DNA from: Clostridiales bacterium
Lineage (GTDB): Bacteria; Bacillota; Clostridia; Saccharofermentanales; Saccharofermentanaceae
Direction: 5' to 3'
NCBI GenBank assembly: GCA_017428545.1
Contig: JAFRQR010000002.1
Location: forward strand, 248,001-312,000
DNA: 64,000 nucleotides
Shown: positions 26,675-34,176 of the stretch, one piece after another
How positions within the stretch are numbered: position 1 is the stretch's first letter
Layout: each line of letters begins with the position of its first letter
The notes under the pieces: generated by a model
The model's input: the letters and a program-made list of their open reading frames with translations, nothing else
Database searches by the model: none
Told to the model about the DNA's origin: nothing
Translations under genes and position numbers: made by a program

Positions 26675-27550
26675 TTATTTATGCTGACGTATATACTTAT
26701 GAACGATTTTCTGATAATTCTTCATTAATGCCTGAAGTTTCTTACATTCCGCCGAACGGAAAGCATGATCCTCTATGCTCCTGACCGGAAGAATATCAAA
26801 GGGCGAACTTGTTACGAAAAGCGCCAGTTCCGGCGGACCATCATCTTCTTCGCTTTCCATGCGTACCAGTTCATCTAATGAAAAAGCACCTTCGGCGAGT
26901 GTCAGCCCGGTCTTCCCGATGGCCTCTTTGACATACTTTCTGGTGATACCGATCAGGATCAGATCTTCCGAAGGAGAATATACCGTATCTTTATGCAGAA
27001 CAAAGAAATTCGACCGGCCGCCCTCGACCAGTTTCCCGTCTTTTCCGGAAAGGATGACTTCATAGGGCTGCCCGAACCGGGTCTCACGTGAAGATGCCTC
27101 CGCGACCGCCTTTTTATAATCGCCACGGAACACTTTCACATGAGGCTCGACACGTTCCCACTGAAGATTCGTGGTCACGATGCCCTCCTGGTACATCTGC
27201 GGCGTCGGATAGGACATATTGCTGAAATAGATAAGAAAGTTCTCCTTAGTGAGGACAACACGGATATTTCCGTCTGACATCTCTTCGGATAGGATCATCG
27301 ACTCGGCAACGAAGCGATATCCATCCGGATCGATCGGAAAATTCTCCTTCGCCTCCACAGACTTGCGCAGACGCTCCATATGATCTTCCCAGAAAAGCAG
27401 TACGCCCTTCTGGAAACGGATGGACTCATAATAGGTGATATCATCTGTCGGAACAAAGAGTTCCTGTCCCTCTGCGGAATCAAAATCGACTTTTCTGCCA
27501 TTCAGTATGCAATATTTCCCGATGTTTCCTTCCACAAGCGGATACGCCAT
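26675..27550 (-). CDS. Class IV aminotransferase
   Basis: About 291 residues, PLP-dependent fold-type IV family (branched-chain aminotransferase, D-amino-acid aminotransferase, or aminodeoxychorismate lyase). The PLP lysine is in FRGDYKKAVAEAS, the phosphate-binding region is LVEGGRSNFFVL, and SPSEDLILIGITRKYVKEAI matches the family's PLPGITR block. Substrate cannot be assigned. The frame is open far upstream to 27724, but the ATG at 27550 has AAAGGGG at eight bases and fits the family N terminus (MAYPLVEGNIGKYCILNG). A promoter at 27612-27640 precedes it. AAAAGCAC at 26882-26889. Confidence 0.83.
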   Translation of the reverse strand: MAYPLVEGNIGKYCILNGRKVDFDSAEGQELFVPTDDITYYESIRFQKGVLLFWEDHMERLRKSVEAKENFPIDPDGYRFVAESMILSEEMSDGNIRVVLTKENFLIYFSNMSYPTPQMYQEGIVTTNLQWERVEPHVKVFRGDYKKAVAEASSRETRFGQPYEVILSGKDGKLVEGGRSNFFVLHKDTVYSPSEDLILIGITRKYVKEAIGKTGLTLAEGAFSLDELVRMESEEDDGPPELALFVTSSPFDILPVRSIEDHAFRSAECKKLQALMKNYQKIVHKYIRQHK

Positions 27551-27611
27551 GCACATTACCCCTTTCAAAAATTGCTGACTTTTATGCAGAAAATCCCCTG
27601 CACACCGTATA

Positions 27612-27640
27612 ATTCTACTCTTTATTGATGCTTTCGTAAA
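27612..27640 (-). promoter_or_regulatory. Probable promoter of the aminotransferase gene
   Basis: On the minus strand: TTTACG (27635-27640), a 17-base spacer and TAGAAT (27612-27617), about 60 bases upstream of the start codon. Confidence 0.45.
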
Positions 27641-27649
27641 CTCATAAAA

Positions 27650-27671
27650 AATCGTTATTTGCACAACGATT
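27650..27671. other. Inverted repeat in the argG/aminotransferase intergenic region
   Basis: AATCGTT and AACGATT face each other across eight bases. It lies upstream of the minus-strand promoter and could be an operator, but I cannot assign a regulator. Confidence 0.35.
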
Positions 27672-27735
27672 AATGTCTTGAGTATTAATGTAGATATACA
27701 TACAATAGATTTCGGAAAAGGCATGAAATTCGGTG

Positions 27736-27764
27736 TTGACGTTCTGTATACCGTCTGCTACAAT
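27736..27764 (+). promoter_or_regulatory. argG promoter
   Basis: TTGACG (27736-27741), a 17-base spacer and TACAAT (27759-27764): five of six matches at each box with ideal spacing. Predicted start of transcription is about 27771, just before the ARG-box-like palindrome. Confidence 0.8.
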
Positions 27765-27777
27765 GCCTTTATGCAAA

Positions 27778-27796
27778 ATGATTAATAATTATTCAT
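27778..27796 (+). promoter_or_regulatory. ARG-box-like operator for ArgR/AhrC
   Basis: The 19 bp near-palindrome ATGATTAATAATTATTCAT has matching half sites ATGA-TAAT and ATTA-TCAT around a central A, and resembles the E. coli ARG box pattern TGAAT-N4-ATTCA. It lies between the predicted argG transcription start and the GGAGG binding site, where a bound repressor would block initiation. An argR gene is not in this window. Confidence 0.6.
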
Positions 27797-27807
27797 GGAG
27801 GTGCCTT

Positions 27808-29022
27808 ATGGCAAAGGAAAAATTCTTACTTGCGTATTCAGGCGGACTGGATACATCCATCATCATCCCGTGGCTCCTTGAGAACTACGATTGTGAAGTA
27901 GTTGCTTACTGCGGTGAAGTCGGCGTCGGTGTCGATCACGATTACCTCGAAAAGAAGGCTCTCAAGTGCGGTGCTATCAAGTGCATCATCGAAGATATCT
28001 CTGAAGAGTTCGTTTCTGATTTCGTATTCCCTACTCTGAAAGCAAATGCAGTTTATGAGGGCAAGTACCTCCTCGGCACATCCATGGCACGTCCTGTAAT
28101 CGCTAAGCACTTCGTTGAGGCTGCACACGCAAACGGATGCACAACGATCGTTCACGGCTGCACAGGTAAGGGCAACGACCAGGTAAGATTCGAGCTTTCC
28201 ATCAAGGCTCTCGATCCTGACATGAAGATCCTCGCTCCGTGGAGAATCTGGGACATCAAGTCCCGTGACGAAGAAATCGATTATGCAAATGCACGTGGCA
28301 TCGAAGTTCCGGTTACTAAGGAAAACAACTACTCCAAGGATGAGAACCTCTGGCACCTCTCTCACGAGGGTATGGACCTCGAAGATCCGGCAAACGAGCC
28401 GAACCTCGATAAGATCCTTGAGCTCATGGTTTCTCCTGAAAAAGCACCTGACACACCGACTTATGTAACGATCAAGTTCGAAAAGGGTGTTCCGGTAGAA
28501 GTTGACGGTCAGAAACTCTCTCCTGCCGATCTCCTCAGATACTGCAACAAGGTTGCAGGCGCAAACGGCGTAGGTATCGCTGATATCGTTGAGAACCGTC
28601 TCGTTGGCATGAAGAGCCGTGGCGTTTACGAGACACCTGGCGGAACTCTTCTCTTTGCTGCTCACCGTGAGCTCGAACTTCTCACAGTTGAGCGTGACAC
28701 GATCCACTACAAGGACCTCGTAGCCCAGAAGTTCTCCGAACTCGTTTACTACGGTCAGTGGTTCCACCCGCTCCGCGAGGCTATCTCCGCTTTCGTTGAT
28801 AAGACACAGGAAGTTGTTACCGGCGAAGTCCGTATGAAGCTTTACAAGGGTAACTGCACACCGGCAGGCACCACTTCTCCGTTCTCTCTCTATGATCCGG
28901 AGATCGCTACATTCGAGGCTGATGACGTATACAATCAGGCAGATGCAGGCGGATTCATCAACTGCTTCGGTCTCCCGATGAAGGTCAACTCCAAGATGAA
29001 GCAGAAGAACGGTCTTCTCTGA
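27808..29022 (+). CDS. argG: Argininosuccinate synthase
   Basis: A 404-residue argininosuccinate synthase (citrulline + aspartate + ATP, penultimate step of arginine synthesis). The P-loop of the N-type ATP pyrophosphatase is [29 protein letters not shown] and [13 protein letters not shown] are further family blocks. I chose the ATG at 27808 because GGAGGTGCCTT precedes it; the upstream open frame overlaps the promoter. Codon use differs from its neighbours (CTC for Leu, AAG, many GTT/GCT codons), as in highly expressed genes. The partner argH lies 5 kb away with its own promoter. AAAAGCAC at 28440-28447. Confidence 0.97.
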   Translation: MAKEKFLLAYSGGLDTSIIIPWLLENYDCEVVAYCGEVGVGVDHDYLEKKALKCGAIKCIIEDISEEFVSDFVFPTLKANAVYEGKYLLGTSMARPVIAKHFVEAAHANGCTTIVHGCTGKGNDQVRFELSIKALDPDMKILAPWRIWDIKSRDEEIDYANARGIEVPVTKENNYSKDENLWHLSHEGMDLEDPANEPNLDKILELMVSPEKAPDTPTYVTIKFEKGVPVEVDGQKLSPADLLRYCNKVAGANGVGIADIVENRLVGMKSRGVYETPGGTLLFAAHRELELLTVERDTIHYKDLVAQKFSELVYYGQWFHPLREAISAFVDKTQEVVTGEVRMKLYKGNCTPAGTTSPFSLYDPEIATFEADDVYNQADAGGFINCFGLPMKVNSKMKQKNGLL

Positions 29023-29054
29023 TTCGCGACAGAAACTGATTATTGAAAAAGAAT

Positions 29055-29114
29055 AAAAGTTTTCTAGCGCTGTCCTCGTGTATCAACACTGCGGAGGCGC
29101 TGAAAACTTTTTTC
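29055..29114 (+). terminator. argG terminator with long extended hairpin
   Basis: AAAAGTTTTC-T-AGCGC pairs with GCGCT-GAAAACTTTT, enclosing an inner hairpin (GTGT-ATCA-ACAC). A T-rich tract follows. It is unusually long for a simple terminator but sits immediately after argG. Confidence 0.75.
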
Positions 29115-29173
29115 TTTTTCACAAACATATACTTTCTTCGCGGAATCATCGCTTCCTTAAGAAAGGAGACATT

Positions 29174-29620
29174 ATGGACTATAGATTAATGACAATTGAT
29201 GATTATGATGAGGTGTATGACATCTGGGTGGCCTGCCATAATGGCTTAAATTCCACAGACGATTCGAAAGAAGGCATTGAGAAGTACCTGAAACGAAACC
29301 CGGCCACTTCTTTTGTCGCCGTCGATGACGGGCATGTTGCAGGCGTGATCCTCTGCGGTCATGACGGACGGCGCGGTTACATCCAGCACATGTCCGTTTC
29401 CCCGGATCATAGAAGGATGGGAATCGGCGGTAAACTTGTGGAGATGGCACTTGATGCCCTGAATAAAGAAGGTATCAAAAAAGTCGCTCTGGTCGCCTTC
29501 AAAAGCAACGATCTGGGAAATGCATTCTGGGAAGCACAGGGATTCACTTTACGCGAGGACCTCAATTACAGAAACAAGGCTCTGGTCGATCTTAAGATCA
29601 TCGATACATATAAACAGTAA
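29174..29620 (+). CDS. GNAT family N-acetyltransferase
   Basis: A 148-residue GNAT acetyltransferase. It begins MDYRLMTIDDYDEVYDIW, and the acetyl-CoA binding motif A is IQHMSVSPDHRRMGIGGKLVEMAL (Arg/Gln-x-x-Gly-x-Gly/Ala loop). NDLGNAFWEAQGF is the usual motif B. It transfers an acetyl group from acetyl-CoA to an amine that cannot be predicted. The start at 29174 follows AAGAAAGGAGACATT. It lies between two terminators and is followed by a bidirectional hairpin, so it is a small unit of its own or read-through from argG. Confidence 0.88.
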   Translation: MDYRLMTIDDYDEVYDIWVACHNGLNSTDDSKEGIEKYLKRNPATSFVAVDDGHVAGVILCGHDGRRGYIQHMSVSPDHRRMGIGGKLVEMALDALNKEGIKKVALVAFKSNDLGNAFWEAQGFTLREDLNYRNKALVDLKIIDTYKQ

Positions 29621-29625
29621 TCAAA

Positions 29626-29664
29626 AAGCGGCTTTCCGAATATTATGGAAAGCCGCTTCTTTTA
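29626..29664. terminator. Bidirectional terminator between GNAT and TIR genes
   Basis: A perfect 12 bp stem AAGCGGCTTTCC / GGAAAGCCGCTT with a nine-base loop, followed by CTTTTATT on plus and TTTTTGATT on minus. It serves the convergent genes on both sides. Confidence 0.92.
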
Positions 29665-29668
29665 TTGT

Positions 29669-32134
29669 TTAATCCATTCCGTATTTTGCTTTGATCCTCT
29701 CATTCGGCTGATATCCGGAAAGATAGTCATCAGCTTTGCGGATCAAGTCCTCATACTGCAACGGCAAAACAAGATAATAATCGTAATCTTCGTCTCCTCT
29801 TTTATGTGATACGACCGGGTGTCCTGTCGCTTCATCGTATCCGATCATTTGGCAATCAGATATGCTGCCGATGGTTCTAAATCCATCATCATAGATCTCA
29901 ATGGATCTTTCCGATGAGATGAAATAATTCCCGCCGTTTTCATCGTAATAAAACCGTTGGACAAACCCTTCTATCGCATATGCTTTTTTGACAGGTTCTC
30001 CGGAAGATCGGCGATATATATAAACACGGCCATCCCATAGTTGAATAGCCGCATAATCGGCATTCTCACACATGATAGTACTATAGATCATATCCTTACC
30101 GAATTCTGTCTCTTTTCCCAGGACAAGATTTTGCAGAGACGATACCTCAGGATCATCAAACAAAATACTACTTTCAAACTCTTTAACCGTATCGGAATAA
30201 GGTTTCAGATAATCTGTTTTTCTAAATGAAAAAGTATTGATCTGATCCTCACCGGTTCCGGAAAGATACATCGTTCCATTCGCATAGTCTTTCGCCCAGA
30301 GCAGTTTTGCATCATCAATATCCGGATCAAAAAAGCGGCATTCTCCGTCCCGGATAAGATAACATCCATCTTTTAAGTCAAAAATCGCGATTCCATCCGG
30401 AGTAAGGACACTGTAAGAAAGATCCACATCCACATCGATCGTTCTGATCACTTCCAGATTCCGGTTCAAAAAATATATCGTTGTCTGATCATATATTACA
30501 ATATCGTCGCCACAGACTTCGAATCCGCTAAAAGCTTCTCCCCTTTCGACATTCTTCTGTTCTCCCGTATGAAGATCTTTCAGAAACATGTTCGGCTTCG
30601 ATGAGTATGCATCATATAAGCAAAGCATGGATTCTCCGTCCGAACAGAACCAATATATTCCCGACTGATCCGTATAACGTCTCTCCACACTTCCGGAAAG
30701 AAGATCTGCCGAATAGATAAATGTAGTTCCCGAATCTTGATCAAGAATAAAGATCCAGGCTTCATCCCCTTCAGGTGAGAAATAAACATAGGACGTTGAC
30801 CGAACCTGAAGATTCTCAGACGGCAGATCCAGCGCAAGATCAAGACTGCAGAGAACTTCTGTCCCCCGAAACAGTCTTATCTCATTATCAGAAATGGACG
30901 CATACCCGTTTCCAAATGGATCAGAAATGATCTTTGAATCCTCTATGCCCAGATCCGTCTCGGTCGCGGACGAAAAATCGAAATAAGTATAGTTCTCGTT
31001 TTCTCCTTGATATACGAATCCACGTTCTCCGTCAAAACCGGCATCTGCATAATGCATATCCTCATACATCAGCATCAGCTTGTCTTTGGAAATGTCCATA
31101 ACAAATACTTTGCTGTCGAGACTTCTTACCATGACATATCCACCCATAGGAGAAACGTCAAACTGAGATACGGCACTTGGGCACCGGATCATATCATCGC
31201 TTGCTGCGTGATCCGAAAACTCATAGATCCCCATGGCATTGGAAAGAGCTCGTAAGGAATTCTCACTATAATCATCCGAACCTTCATCCGGAAGAACACT
31301 TCTTGCCGCGTATACAGCATCTTTTCTTTTTCCATCACGAAGCAGGTTCTCCGAGACACCGGCCATAGAATCCGCATACTTCTGCTGTATGGTGTTTCTT
31401 TGTTCTTCGATCTCGTTCTTCTGAGCAGTGAGTTCATCCTGCTGTCTGGAGATCTGCGACTTTTGCTTAGAAATACGTACAATGAAAAATACACAGACGG
31501 CGATGATCGCAAGAAGAACGCCGAAAGCCGCAAGTACGCGGTTTCTTGCCCGGTTATAGACTTCTTTTCTATGTCTTTGCGCAAGATCCTCATAAGACAG
31601 TCCCCTGATCCCCGCAACCAGACGGACCACAGCATTATCGATCTTCGCTTTTCTTTCTTTGGAAGAATCCCCTCTGCAGTCTGCTGCCAGAGGCTCTTTA
31701 TATTGTCTGTATTTCTGAGGGTGTCCGTCCGGGCCAAGTTGAAATAGCTCCTCATAAGTCAAAATCTCCGGGAATGCCGTATCCGGTTCACCATCGGCAA
31801 GGACCAGAAGAATATGTTTTCTGTCATTAAAACGAAGGAAGGCTTCGATCTCTTTCATACACCAGACGGAGTCCAGATACTTGGGAGAACAAACACAGAT
31901 CAGATATTTTGATTCCCAGAGGGCAGTTGAGATCGCGTCTGAAAGATCATCGGCAACGGAAAGTTCGGTCTCATCGCGAAAAACGCGAAGAGGCCGTTTT
32001 TTGCCGGTCTTTTCGATGATTGCTTTCGGAAGACGGAAGTTTTCCAGTTTTTTCTGAAGATTTTGCGCTATCTCACTGTCCGGAAAACAGTGACGATAAC
32101 TGATAAATGCATCGTAGCGGAACCTATTACCCAT
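29669..32134 (-). CDS. TIR-domain transmembrane protein with propeller-like sensor region
   Basis: An 821-residue protein. Residues 5-150 form a TIR domain: RYDAFISYRH (box 1), VFRDETELSVADDLSDAI, and VCSPKYLDSVWCMKEIEAFL with a W91-x3-E95 motif in which E95 matches the NADase catalytic Glu. A single transmembrane helix (200-220) follows, then a Gln/Glu-rich coiled coil (222-252) and about 500 residues of repeated beta strands suggestive of an eight- or seven-bladed propeller facing the outside. TIR enzymes cleave NAD in many antiphage systems, but such TIR-WD40 type membrane proteins are also found in ordinary clostridial loci. It has its own promoter and contains no AAAAGCAC copies. Confidence 0.8.
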   Translation of the reverse strand: MGNRFRYDAFISYRHCFPDSEIAQNLQKKLENFRLPKAIIEKTGKKRPLRVFRDETELSVADDLSDAISTALWESKYLICVCSPKYLDSVWCMKEIEAFLRFNDRKHILLVLADGEPDTAFPEILTYEELFQLGPDGHPQKYRQYKEPLAADCRGDSSKERKAKIDNAVVRLVAGIRGLSYEDLAQRHRKEVYNRARNRVLAAFGVLLAIIAVCVFFIVRISKQKSQISRQQDELTAQKNEIEEQRNTIQQKYADSMAGVSENLLRDGKRKDAVYAARSVLPDEGSDDYSENSLRALSNAMGIYEFSDHAASDDMIRCPSAVSQFDVSPMGGYVMVRSLDSKVFVMDISKDKLMLMYEDMHYADAGFDGERGFVYQGENENYTYFDFSSATETDLGIEDSKIISDPFGNGYASISDNEIRLFRGTEVLCSLDLALDLPSENLQVRSTSYVYFSPEGDEAWIFILDQDSGTTFIYSADLLSGSVERRYTDQSGIYWFCSDGESMLCLYDAYSSKPNMFLKDLHTGEQKNVERGEAFSGFEVCGDDIVIYDQTTIYFLNRNLEVIRTIDVDVDLSYSVLTPDGIAIFDLKDGCYLIRDGECRFFDPDIDDAKLLWAKDYANGTMYLSGTGEDQINTFSFRKTDYLKPYSDTVKEFESSILFDDPEVSSLQNLVLGKETEFGKDMIYSTIMCENADYAAIQLWDGRVYIYRRSSGEPVKKAYAIEGFVQRFYYDENGGNYFISSERSIEIYDDGFRTIGSISDCQMIGYDEATGHPVVSHKRGDEDYDYYLVLPLQYEDLIRKADDYLSGYQPNERIKAKYGMD

Positions 32135-32166
32135 TTCTTCTCCCCAATATTCCCAATGCCCATTTC

Positions 32167-32194
32167 ATTGTAACATTAGAGAAAATTAAATCAA
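32167..32194 (-). promoter_or_regulatory. Promoter of the TIR-domain gene
   Basis: On the minus strand: TTGATT (32189-32194), 16-base spacer, TACAAT (32167-32172) preceded by TG-T (extended -10). It lies 33 bases upstream of the TIR start, between hydG and the TIR gene. Confidence 0.6.
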
Positions 32195-32213
32195 CGATAC
32201 AGGTGCTTTTGCA

Positions 32214-33662
32214 TTAGAATCGGAAGTCTCTGCTGTTGGAATTCCTGATCTCCTCGATATGCTTAGCGCAGATCTCACGGACGTTATCTTTCGGGATCTT
32301 CTTAAGTTCCTTCTCGATCAAGGCCCAGCCGACCTTCTTTGTTTCTTCGGACGCGTAATCAACGAGGAACTCCGCCAATGTCATCAGCGCATTCGGATGG
32401 CAGCAGTTGAGGATCTGGCCGCTCTTACAGAGGCTCATGAAACGGTCACCCGTACGGCCTTCTCGATAGCATGCCGTACAGAACGACGGTACATGATCGG
32501 TCTCCATCAACCATCTGACGACTTCATCCAGCGTTCTCTGGTCGGAAACGTCGAACTGTTCGGTATCGGTCGGACGCTCTTCTTCCGTATATCCGCCGAC
32601 GGATGTTCTGCTGGCACCACTGATCTGGGAAATACCCATCTTCAGGGCCTTCTCACGTACCTGCTGGCTCTCACGGGTAGAAATAATCATACCTGTGTAT
32701 GGAACCGCCAGACGGATGCAGGCAATGATCTTCTCAAATGTCTGATCGTCGATACCGCCGTCAAACTCGTTCGGATCGATATCATCGGCGCGCTTTACAC
32801 GCGGTACGCTGATCGTATGCGGACCTACGCCATGCACAGCCTCAAGGTGCTCTGCATGCATGATGAGTCCTGCAAATTCATATTTATACAGTTCCAGTCC
32901 GAAAAGCACTCCCAGTCCGACATCGTCGATACCGCCTTCCATGGCACGGTCCATGGCCTCGGTGTGGTAGTTATAGTCGTGCTTCGGTCCTGTCGGATGA
33001 AGCTTGAGGTAACTGTCTTTGTGATAGGTTTCCTGGAAGAGGATATAGGTACCGATACCTGCCTCTTTCAGCTTTCTGTAGTTCTCTACTGTTGTCGCAG
33101 CGATATTTACATTAACACGGCGGATATCACCGTTTTTATGATGAACACTGTAGATCGTCTTGATACACTCGAGGATATACTCGATCGGGTTGTTTTTCGG
33201 ATCCTCACCTGCCTCGATCGCCAGTCTCTTATGGCCCATATCCTGAAGAGCGATCACTTCCTGACGGATCTCTTCCTGAGTAAGCTTCTTTCTCGGGATC
33301 GTCTTGTTCTTCGCGTGATACGGGCAGTACAGGCAGCCGTTGATGCAGTAATTCGAAAGATACAGCGGCGCGAAAAGCACTATACGGTTTCCGTAGTATG
33401 CCTGCTTGATCTCTTCTGCGATCTCGAACATTCTCTTGATGCGTTCCGGATCTTCACAGGCCAGCAGAACAGACGCCTCCCTGTGGGTCAGAGCCGTTCC
33501 GTGCTCCGCTGCCTGAAGATTACCCGGGCGAGCCTTCTCGAGGATCGCATCGATCAGTTCGAAATTGTTCTTATTTGCTTCGGCATATGCCAGAGTTTCC
33601 TTGATTTCTTCGTCATTGATAAACTCGTCGGCGATCAATGATTTCGGGTCATACTTATACAT
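32214..33662 (-). CDS. hydG: [FeFe] hydrogenase H-cluster radical SAM maturase HydG
   Basis: A 482-residue radical SAM enzyme that cleaves tyrosine to give CO and CN for the H-cluster. The radical SAM cysteines are C106-x3-C110-x2-C113 (NYCINGCLYCPYH), and the HydG-specific C-terminal cluster motif is CTACYREGRTGDR followed by Cys in ILNCCHPNAL; this distinguishes it from ThiH. The start follows AGAAGGATAAAAACAC. It lies six bases after the TM1266-type regulator gene. HydE, HydF and the hydrogenase itself must be elsewhere. It shares a promoter and leader at 33933-34085. Two AAAAGCAC copies (32902, 33373). Confidence 0.96.
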   Translation of the reverse strand: MYKYDPKSLIADEFINDEEIKETLAYAEANKNNFELIDAILEKARPGNLQAAEHGTALTHREASVLLACEDPERIKRMFEIAEEIKQAYYGNRIVLFAPLYLSNYCINGCLYCPYHAKNKTIPRKKLTQEEIRQEVIALQDMGHKRLAIEAGEDPKNNPIEYILECIKTIYSVHHKNGDIRRVNVNIAATTVENYRKLKEAGIGTYILFQETYHKDSYLKLHPTGPKHDYNYHTEAMDRAMEGGIDDVGLGVLFGLELYKYEFAGLIMHAEHLEAVHGVGPHTISVPRVKRADDIDPNEFDGGIDDQTFEKIIACIRLAVPYTGMIISTRESQQVREKALKMGISQISGASRTSVGGYTEEERPTDTEQFDVSDQRTLDEVVRWLMETDHVPSFCTACYREGRTGDRFMSLCKSGQILNCCHPNALMTLAEFLVDYASEETKKVGWALIEKELKKIPKDNVREICAKHIEEIRNSNSRDFRF

Positions 33663-33668
33663 GTGTTT

Positions 33669-33932
33669 TTATCCTTCTTTCTCATCCTTAATGGCGGAAT
33701 ATGTGGTCTTTACGCTGATATCCGGGAGACTGCCGATCTTGCCGGAAAGAGTCGCGATATCATCCTGCGGGGCATCGATCACGACACTGATGATGTTGAT
33801 CTTTCTGTTTCTATAAGGGATCCCCATCCTTCCGACGATATACTGTCCGTATTCATGAAGCAGGGCATTCAGAGCATTGGTATCTCCGCCTTCTTCGACA
33901 ATCACACTGATCACGGCTACACGGTTTTCCAT
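33669..33932 (-). CDS. TM1266-family iron-only hydrogenase system putative regulator
   Basis: An 87-residue protein beginning MENRVAVISVIVEEGG, with an ACT/NikR-C-like alpha-beta fold and no DNA-binding domain. This is the family called TM1266 or 'iron-only hydrogenase system regulator', found beside hydE, hydF or hydG. It probably senses a small ligand, but a mode of action is not known. The start follows GGGGAGTTGATAAT. It is the first gene after the attenuator-like leader and runs into hydG. Confidence 0.85.
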   Translation of the reverse strand: MENRVAVISVIVEEGGDTNALNALLHEYGQYIVGRMGIPYRNRKINIISVVIDAPQDDIATLSGKIGSLPDISVKTTYSAIKDEKEG

Positions 33933-34053
33933 ATTATCAACTCCCCTAAAAACAAAAAATCACGCCCGAAAAGACGTGAATAAACATAAGCACTGAAATA
34001 TCTTAAAGATGATCACCTTGCTATCAGCAGTTATTCCGCTTCCCCTTAGGCAA
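33933..34053 (-). ncRNA. Candidate regulatory leader RNA of the TM1266-hydG operon
   Basis: About 120 transcribed bases lie between a consensus promoter and the TM1266 start. The 5' part (minus strand, 34050 to about 33985) contains short self-complementary segments (GCTGATAGC, AAGGTGATCATCTT, ATCTTTAAGAT) and the 3' end is an intrinsic terminator ending 17 bases before the start codon. This is the layout of a riboswitch or protein-controlled attenuator. I cannot match it by eye to any class I know, and I see no strong antiterminator pairing. Confidence 0.5.
33950..33978 (-). terminator. Intrinsic terminator within the hydG-operon leader
   Basis: On the minus strand CACGTC-TTTTCG-GGCGTG (six pairs, one G-U) followed by ATTTTTTGTTTTT, upstream of the first gene of the operon it would control, indicating attenuation. 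Confidence 0.75.
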
Positions 34054-34057
34054 ATCA

Positions 34058-34085
34058 ATTATAGATCACAGGTCTTTTTTGTCAA
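34058..34085 (-). promoter_or_regulatory. Consensus promoter of the TM1266-hydG operon
   Basis: On the minus strand: TTGACA (34080-34085), 16-base spacer, TATAAT (34058-34063). Both hexamers match the sigma-A consensus exactly, the best promoter in the window. Confidence 0.85.
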
Positions 34086-34130
34086 TACATACGTAAATAC
34101 TTATAGAAACAACAAAGGAAGCCTTAATTG

Positions 34131-34139
34131 TGGTATGAT
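34131..34139 (+). promoter_or_regulatory. Extended -10 promoter of argH
   Basis: TGGTATGAT (TG-N-TATGAT) 37 bases upstream of argH. No clear -35 or ARG-box-like palindrome is seen near it. Confidence 0.5.
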
Positions 34140-34176
34140 TAACCAGAAAAACATGACATAAAGGCAGGGATTACCT

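Noticed and set aside
27551..27724. Upstream extension of the class IV aminotransferase frame to 27724
   Set aside because: The added 58 residues are not conserved in the family, overlap the predicted promoter, and lack a binding site, whereas the ATG at 27550 has AAAGGGG.
28000..33000. Possible defence island around the TIR gene
   Set aside because: Neighbours are argG, a GNAT, hydG and a hydrogenase regulator. No nuclease, CBASS, Thoeris ThsA-like or restriction gene is present, so a multi-gene defence system is not supported.
32259..33641. A 460-codon open frame antisense to hydG
   Set aside because: It mirrors the hydG codons, encodes no recognisable domain and has no binding site. Similar long antisense frames over argG (27838-28767) and the PP2C-like gene (8323-9519) are rejected for the same reason.
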